Below, in pieces: positions 16,147 through 21,353 of a DNA stretch of 21,353 nt (position 1 is its first letter; each line of letters begins with the position of its first letter). The position numbers were made by a program, and so were the translations under genes. The notes below the pieces were generated by a model, which had not been told where the DNA came from, made no database searches, and was given only the letters and a program-made list of their open reading frames with translations. The stretch is from Tritrichomonas musculus (taxonomy: Eukaryota; Parabasalia; Tritrichomonadida; Tritrichomonadidae), in assembly GCA_039105265.1 (NCBI GenBank), contig JAPFFF010000500.1:1-21353 (forward strand), written 5' to 3'.

Positions 16147-16254
16147 AAATTTATCAAATTTCAACCAAAAAAAATTTTTGAATGGAATTCAAATTCAATA
16201 AATTTCATAAAATTTCATAAAAAGTATATTTTTTTAATGATGTTTTTAAATTAA
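16147..16254 (+). other. AT-rich interruption at an ankyrin-repeat boundary
   Basis: About 100-180 bases, depending on where coding is taken to end, separate IDINSK from VNNITALHIAALKNN. All three frames contain stops. There is no GTATGT-like 5' motif and no ACTAACACACAG-like 3' motif, so it does not look like a canonical trichomonad intron. The position in the repeat (after the K of the INxK end, before the TxLHxAA start) is the same as that of the 86-base linkers in the kinase cassettes. Confidence 0.55.
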
Positions 16255-17019
16255 TATTTTTGTGTTAATAATATTACTGCATTACATATAGCAGCATTGA
16301 AGAATAATACAGAAATTGTTGGTCTTTTATTATCCCAATCAGAAATTGAAATCGGACCTGGATCATTTAAAGAGTGCACAAAAATCACGAGTATAACGAT
16401 CCCTTCATTTATTACGTCGATTGGTGTTTCAGCTTTTGAAGGATGTTCATCTTTGAAGACTGTTTCAATTCTATCTTCAATTAAAACAATCAACGATAAC
16501 ATTTTCTATGGATGTTCGTCGTTAAATGACTTTTCAATTCCTTCTTCTGTGATTTCAATTGGGAAGTCTTCATTTAGTTTGTGTCTGTGTCTGTCGAAGA
16601 TCGTCATTCCATCGTCTGTTAAAACAATTGGTGATTATGCTTTCAGTGGATGCTTATCACTTAAATATGTCACTTTTTCATCAGTTATTTCTATTGGTGA
16701 CAGTTCATTCGAAGGTTGCATTTCTTTGAAAAAAGTTTTGATACCTTCGACAGTTATTTCTATTGGTAATAGTGCATTCAGTGATTGTAATTCATTGGAT
16801 GAGTTCGACTTCGAATCTCCTTCATCTTTGAATTCAATTAAAAATTCGGTTTTTAATGGTTGTTCATTGCTGAAAAAAATTAGTTTTCCTCCTTCTTTGA
16901 CAATGATTGGATTGTTCGTTTTTGAGGACTGTAATTTGCTGACACAGATAACAATTCCTTTCGCTTTACGATCCAAATTGAACTACTTAAGTTCTGATGT
17001 TGAAATTTTAACAATTTGA
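16255..17019 (+). CDS. Ankyrin repeat plus BspA-like leucine-rich repeats, C-terminal part
   Basis: The frame is open from 16255; recognisable coding starts with VNNITALHIAALKNN and one full ankyrin repeat ending LLSQSEIEIGPG. About eight BspA/LRR_5 repeats of roughly 22-24 residues follow (IPSFITSIGVSAFEGCSSL and similar), ending near FALRSKLNYLSS. No ATG suits the start, so this is the 3' half of the gene begun at 15028, not a separate gene. BspA-like proteins are a huge trichomonad family, many thought to be surface adhesins; no signal peptide or membrane segment is seen here, and an ankyrin fusion points to a cytosolic role. Bases 16379-16778 are almost identical to part of the chimera at 13341-13740. 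Confidence 0.75.
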   Translation, partial: YFCVNNITALHIAALKNNTEIVGLLLSQSEIEIGPGSFKECTKITSITIPSFITSIGVSAFEGCSSLKTVSILSSIKTINDNIFYGCSSLNDFSIPSSVISIGKSSFSLCLCLSKIVIPSSVKTIGDYAFSGCLSLKYVTFSSVISIGDSSFEGCISLKKVLIPSTVISIGNSAFSDCNSLDEFDFESPSSLNSIKNSVFNGCSLLKKISFPPSLTMIGLFVFEDCNLLTQITIPFALRSKLNYLSSDVEILTI

Positions 17020-17448
17020 ATACAGACTTCAAATGTTAATTGTTAGTGTTTATTTGTTAATATCGTTTTTATCTAAAAATTTGTTTCATTAATATTAATT
17101 TTTATATTTTTTGAATTCATGATAATTATATTTTCACAAATATGTTGGAATATAATATTGTAATTAAGATATATTTCGCATTTAAAGAGGATATGATATC
17201 TTATATACAAGCTAAATATCTTGTGTAAAATAATGTTTAAAAGTGCCATGAAAAACTTAGTAACATAAAACTTAAAAAGAGCATTGTCATGAAAAAAAGC
17301 ATGTAATTAACAAAAACATTTCCATATTAATACGTAATCACAGAATATGAACTCTTGAAAAGGTTGTTGTTTACATATAAGTTAAAAAAAAAAAAAAAAA
17401 TCAGAGAAGAAAAAGTTAAAAAAAAAAAACAAAAAATATTTAAATAAA
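17020..17448. other. AT-rich spacer between convergent genes
   Basis: No gene seen. It separates two convergent genes and so holds two 3' ends. Runs of 17 A (17384-17400) and 12 A (17418-17429) are T runs in the sense of the minus-strand gene, 20-65 bases after its stop, like the T runs after the kinases. Confidence 0.6.
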
Positions 17449-20400
17449 TTACGAATCTTCGAGACCAATTTGTCCGAGTTCAAAATCTGAAAGTTGGGTC
17501 TTCAAAAAATCTTCATCACAACCGTCGCCAGCCTTCAAAGATATCAAGTTGTCCTTCACGCTTGTCAAGCACTCAATTTGGGTCTTAAGTTCATCAGCTC
17601 TTTCCTTGAGTTGCTTCTTGCTTTTCTCGGCCTCTTCTTTATACACGTTGGACTTCTTGTAGATTTCGTCCTGTGTCTTTTTCAAGTCAGCTATGAGCTC
17701 ATTCATTTCGTCCAACTTTTTCTGAGAGTTAGCGATAGACTCTTGAATTGTTTGCAATGCCTGTTCGACGTCATTTCCGTTGTAACCGATGCCCTGTGCC
17801 TGCTTTATAAGTATGTTAATTCTCTGTTTATCGGCGGCTGCATTTTTATTCAATTTTTCAATCTGTGACAAGATCGAGTCCATTGTCGAGCTCTCCAAAG
17901 GAAACTTGATTAAATTGTCGTCGATAATGATACCTTCGCACTTATGCAAGACGTTTGACATTTGATCAGAACCGATTTGAATCTGTTTACTCATTTTTTC
18001 ATTCTTCTTTTTCATTGAATCAACAGCCTCCTTTATTTGGCCGGCCGAAGTTACCTTCAAAAGGTCCATTATTGAATTTTCAATTTGGTCGTGGTAATTC
18101 AATTTTTCAGTCAATTCTTCAATTTTTGAATTGGCCTCCGATAAACTTTTCTGAGTGTTTGAATTGTGGTTTTTATCATTGGTCAATTCTTCAATTTGGC
18201 TTTCGTATTCGCTTATCTTGTTCTTCATTTTCTTGAAAATAGCCGGAAGCTCGTCTATTGAATTGAGCCCCATTGATTCAGCGTCCTTGAGTGTCTTGTT
18301 CTTGAACGATTCAAGGTCGTTTGTCTTCTTGGTTAGATCGGCTATTTGAAGGCCCAAATTTTTAATTTTGTTTTGTGCTTCAGTTAAAGTTTCATTCAAC
18401 TTCTTCCTCTTTTCTTTGCCTTTCTCAATTTTGTCTTTCATTCCGGCGACAAGTTGAGGCAATTCGTCAAGAGAAGAGACTCCGCATTTACTCATGATTT
18501 CCTTTGTGATTTCAGCGTTACTATTTTTCTCTTTTTCAAGATTTGAAGCAGCTTCATTGTTGTTCTTCAATTCTTCTTTCAGGCTGCTTATCAAAGACTT
18601 GTTTTGACGTGCTTCGGACTTTAATTGATTCAGATCTTTCTCTATTTTGTCATTTTTGTTTTTCAATGATTCGTTGTTTTTCAGTTGTTGCTCAATTGAA
18701 TTTTCAAGCTGTGACTTACTTCTTTTGAGTTCATTGATTTCATCAACTTTGGCATTTAAAAGATCATTCAAAGCTGAAGGGAATTGACTAAAATCTTGGA
18801 ATTCAATCAATTCATGAAGATCATGAATGATTGATTCAGTTGTGCTGATGTTTGCCTTCAATTCTTCAATTTGATTCTTTAAATCAATCACTTGTTGATC
18901 ACTCGTCTTTTGTGATTCAGACAGTTTTTCACTCTGTAATTGCATCTTCTTCAATTGCTCTCCATTTGATTGTATCGTCTTCTTTTGTGATTCACATTGA
19001 AGACGAAGTTTATTCAATTCACTTTGAAGTGAATCATTTTGTTGTTTGTTTTCAATTTCTTTCTTTTCAGATTCCAAAACTTGATTCTGCAAAGATTCAA
19101 GTTTTTGCTTGAGATTTGAAATGTCATCGAAATCGATGATATCTTTTAAATCGTCGATTTCTTTCTGATATTTTTCGAATTCGGATTTAATTGCTTCTTT
19201 TTCTTGCTTTTCGTCGTTGAATTGCTTTGTGATTCCTTCCAATTGTGTCTTTAAAGAAGTGATTGAATTGTTCGCCTGTTGAAGTTGACGAGCAATTTCA
19301 CTCTTCGATGAATTGACGTCTTTCAATTCCTTGATTTTGGACTTGTCATTTTCTATTTCTTGCTTCAATGATTCAATGAGCTGTGGGAGTTGTTCAAGTG
19401 AAGAGACTCCGCATTTATTAATGATTTCTTGCATCATTTCAGCATTGCTGTTTCTTTCTTTTTCAAGATTAGAAGCTGTTTCTTTATTGTTCTTTAGTTC
19501 TTCTTGCAAATTGTCAATGGATTCCTTGTATGAACGTGCTTCTGTTTTCATCTTGTTCAAGTCACTTTCAAGCTTCTCTGATCGGCCTTTCATAGCCTCG
19601 TTGTTTTGTTGCTGTTTCTTTGTCATCGTTTCAAGTTGTGAAATGTTCCTCTTTAACTGACTTATCTCTTGATTTTGTGAGCTTAAAAGGTCACTTAAAG
19701 CCGATGGAAACTGCTCAAATTCTTGGAATTCAATCAAATTGTGAAGTTCATTTATGACGCCATTTATCGATTCAATTTTTTCAGTGGCTTCTTTCAATTG
19801 CTTTGAAATTTTTGTGATTTGGCTCTCATTCCCTTTGGTGGTCTGTTCAAGCTTGCTTTGGCATGAAGCCAGTTCTTCATTGCTGTGCTGAATCTGACGT
19901 TTTTGGCTTTCATTTTGTGCTTTCAATTTCTTCAGTTCGCCTTCGTTCAAAGAGATTTGTTGCTTCATCTCTCGAATTTGCTGTTCGTTTTCAGAAGTCT
20001 TGTTTTGAAGCTTAGAAAGCTTGTCTTTCAGGTCGTCAGGATCGTCGTATTTAATGAACTCTTTGAAGGTTGAAACTTCCTTTTGAACCTGATCAAAACT
20101 TGCCTTAATTGAATCAAAATCGTCACTTTTTTCTTTCAATTGAGTCGACAAGCCTTCGTTTTGTGACTTCAATCTTTCGTTTTCAGACTTGGTCTGCTGA
20201 AGTTCATTTAAGATGTTTTTAGAAGACTTGTTGGAATTGAGTAATTCAGACTTCAACTTTGTCAATTCGGCGTTCATTGTTTCAAACTTCGTTGAAAGCA
20301 TTTCATTTGAAAATTGCTGATTTGAAAGGCTGTTTTTAGTCTGATCCAGTGAACGTTTCAATTCATCGTTCTCTTCAGAAGAAGAGCGAATGATTCTTGA

Positions 20401-21353
20401 CAAAATGGAAGGAAATTCAGAGAAATCTTGAAATTCAACAAGTGAATGAAGTTGGTCAATTAAAGCCAAAACGGTTTTATACTTATCGTCAACATCACTA
20501 AGCTTTGATTGAAGAGAAGAAACTTGTTCATCTTTCTCTTTTTGTAAAGAGCTTAACTTCTTTTGATACTGACTAATTTCTTCATTATTACTCTGAATTT
20601 GTTTCTTTTGAATCTCGTTAGAATTTCTCAATTTATTCAATTCATTCTCTCTTTCAGAACTCTTCTTGCTAAAGTCCAAATTCCTCATTTCATGCTCTGA
20701 TATCTGTCTTGTGATTTCGTCAAGTTTGTCCTTCAAATCAGAAAGATTGGTGAAGTCAAAGACATCTCTCAATTTTTGAATACTTGATTGAATATCTTCA
20801 AGTTCTTGCTTACAACTTTCATGCTGTTCTTTCTCTTCTTCGTAGTGTTTTTGTATGTCTTCAAGCTGCGCTTTCAAGCCAGAAACAGAGATGTTTTGGG
20901 CAGACAATTGTCTTGATAATTCTGCCTTTTCTTTTGACAATGAATCATTCTCAACAACTGTTTTATTAAGCTTTTCTTCAGTGTTTTTCAGCTTGCTTTC
21001 AAGTAGGTCAATTTGATTGGTCAATTTAGTAATGTTGTTTTTCTCAATGAGAAGTTGATTTGATGATTCATCGTAAGAAGAAGAAGCCTGTTTATTCTTC
21101 TCTTTCAATTTCTCATTTTCTGACGATAGATGGTTAGTTGTTGCATTCAATTCTTCCACTTTTCTATTCAAATTATAAATTTCTTTTTTGTTGTTGATTT
21201 GTTCTTCATTCAATTTTGAGAGGTTCTCTTTCAATATTTTCTTCTTCTGTTTCTTGGCAGCGATTTTTGATTCTAATGAAGAAATTGTATTTTGTGAATC
21301 TTGGAGCAATTTCTTCATTTGAATTTTTTCTTTCTTTAAGTTCTCAATTATTT
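17449..21353 (-). CDS. Giant coiled-coil protein with repeated modules, 5' end outside the window
   Basis: The minus-strand frame is open from the window edge to the TAA at 17449-17451, about 1,300 codons. An ATG at 21318 exists, but the codons before it (IIENLKKEKIQ) are also coiled coil, so the true start lies beyond 21353. Almost the whole protein is heptad-like, rich in E, K, Q, L, S and N. Three short non-coil signatures recur in order: a DD-x-LKxKL type (FDFTNLSDLKDKL, IKYDDPDDLKDKL, IDFDDISNLKQKL), an EFQDF type (LVEFQDFSEFPSIL, LIEFQEFEQFPSAL, LIEFQDFSQFPSAL) and, in the second half, a CGVSSL type (CGVSSLEQLPQLIESL, CGVSSLDELPQLVAGM, then MGLNSIDELPAIF). This indicates internal duplication of modules of roughly 230-330 residues. 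No membrane segment or enzyme domain is visible. A golgin-like tether or cytoskeletal role is possible but unproven. The stop and the intact long frame make it a real gene. Confidence 0.85.
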   Translation of the reverse strand, partial: IIENLKKEKIQMKKLLQDSQNTISSLESKIAAKKQKKKILKENLSKLNEEQINNKKEIYNLNRKVEELNATTNHLSSENEKLKEKNKQASSSYDESSNQLLIEKNNITKLTNQIDLLESKLKNTEEKLNKTVVENDSLSKEKAELSRQLSAQNISVSGLKAQLEDIQKHYEEEKEQHESCKQELEDIQSSIQKLRDVFDFTNLSDLKDKLDEITRQISEHEMRNLDFSKKSSERENELNKLRNSNEIQKKQIQSNNEEISQYQKKLSSLQKEKDEQVSSLQSKLSDVDDKYKTVLALIDQLHSLVEFQDFSEFPSILSRIIRSSSEENDELKRSLDQTKNSLSNQQFSNEMLSTKFETMNAELTKLKSELLNSNKSSKNILNELQQTKSENERLKSQNEGLSTQLKEKSDDFDSIKASFDQVQKEVSTFKEFIKYDDPDDLKDKLSKLQNKTSENEQQIREMKQQISLNEGELKKLKAQNESQKRQIQHSNEELASCQSKLEQTTKGNESQITKISKQLKEATEKIESINGVINELHNLIEFQEFEQFPSALSDLLSSQNQEISQLKRNISQLETMTKKQQQNNEAMKGRSEKLESDLNKMKTEARSYKESIDNLQEELKNNKETASNLEKERNSNAEMMQEIINKCGVSSLEQLPQLIESLKQEIENDKSKIKELKDVNSSKSEIARQLQQANNSITSLKTQLEGITKQFNDEKQEKEAIKSEFEKYQKEIDDLKDIIDFDDISNLKQKLESLQNQVLESEKKEIENKQQNDSLQSELNKLRLQCESQKKTIQSNGEQLKKMQLQSEKLSESQKTSDQQVIDLKNQIEELKANISTTESIIHDLHELIEFQDFSQFPSALNDLLNAKVDEINELKRSKSQLENSIEQQLKNNESLKNKNDKIEKDLNQLKSEARQNKSLISSLKEELKNNNEAASNLEKEKNSNAEITKEIMSKCGVSSLDELPQLVAGMKDKIEKGKEKRKKLNETLTEAQNKIKNLGLQIADLTKKTNDLESFKNKTLKDAESMGLNSIDELPAIFKKMKNKISEYESQIEELTNDKNHNSNTQKSLSEANSKIEELTEKLNYHDQIENSIMDLLKVTSAGQIKEAVDSMKKKNEKMSKQIQIGSDQMSNVLHKCEGIIIDDNLIKFPLESSTMDSILSQIEKLNKNAAADKQRINILIKQAQGIGYNGNDVEQALQTIQESIANSQKKLDEMNELIADLKKTQDEIYKKSNVYKEEAEKSKKQLKERADELKTQIECLTSVKDNLISLKAGDGCDEDFLKTQLSDFELGQIGLEDS

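Noticed and set aside
1-21353. Retroviral, LTR, Polinton or other virus-like element
   Set aside because: No polymerase, integrase, capsid or protease motifs and no long terminal repeats were recognised. The long repeats present are the kinase cassettes and the leucine-rich segment.
1-21353. tRNA or rRNA genes
   Set aside because: No cloverleaf with TTCGANTC-type arm and no rRNA signature was found by eye on either strand; a dedicated scan was not possible.

Overview
The window looks like nuclear DNA of a parabasalid protist, most likely a trichomonad and plausibly a Tritrichomonas species. This rests on gene content and style recognised from memory, with no database search. The signs are an ankyrin array joined to a TKL-type kinase, a DUF3447-type/ankyrin/BspA-like leucine-rich protein, degenerate small GTPases, a giant coiled-coil protein, very AT-rich spacers with long A or T runs, initiator-like TCAYWW motifs 16-21 bases before start codons, and no intron with the canonical trichomonad motifs.

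Left part (1-5700): the 3' end of a long-chain acyl-CoA synthetase gene, a decayed unrecognised coding stretch, then an ankyrin-kinase cassette (2637-5696). The cassette has a short ankyrin cap ORF, a 188-bp tandem array in which every ankyrin repeat is interrupted by the same 86-base linker carrying a stop, and an intact 389-codon kinase ORF. Middle (5700-9900): a broken UBR1-like E3 ubiquitin ligase fragment, a patch of scrambled short repeats, a GC-rich island of actinobacterial DNA (ribosomal protein L10 gene with its leader, and a frameshifted L7/L12 start; Bifidobacterium-like), then AT-rich DNA with ankyrin and GTPase-like scraps. Next (9899-12954): a second, nearly identical copy of the whole ankyrin-kinase cassette, in the same orientation.

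Right part (12955-21353): a chimeric pseudogene made of a Rho-like GTPase start and a leucine-rich segment, a Rho-like GTPase ORF that has lost key nucleotide-binding residues, a DUF3447-type/ankyrin/leucine-rich gene split by an interruption at an ankyrin boundary, and on the minus strand a coiled-coil protein of more than 1,290 residues built of repeated modules, still open at the window edge.

The most striking signal is the pair of ankyrin arrays. Fourteen full 188-bp units are almost identical except at a handful of codons. The most variable of these fall on ankyrin positions 5, 13 and 14, the surface positions that are randomised in designed ankyrin binders, plus one codon inside the linker. 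The two cassettes have equal unit numbers but different orders of variants. This looks like a modular, diversifying recognition surface attached to a kinase. How, or whether, the array is read through its stop-bearing linkers is the main open question. The second notable feature is the bacterial rplJ-rplL island inside an otherwise eukaryotic locus.
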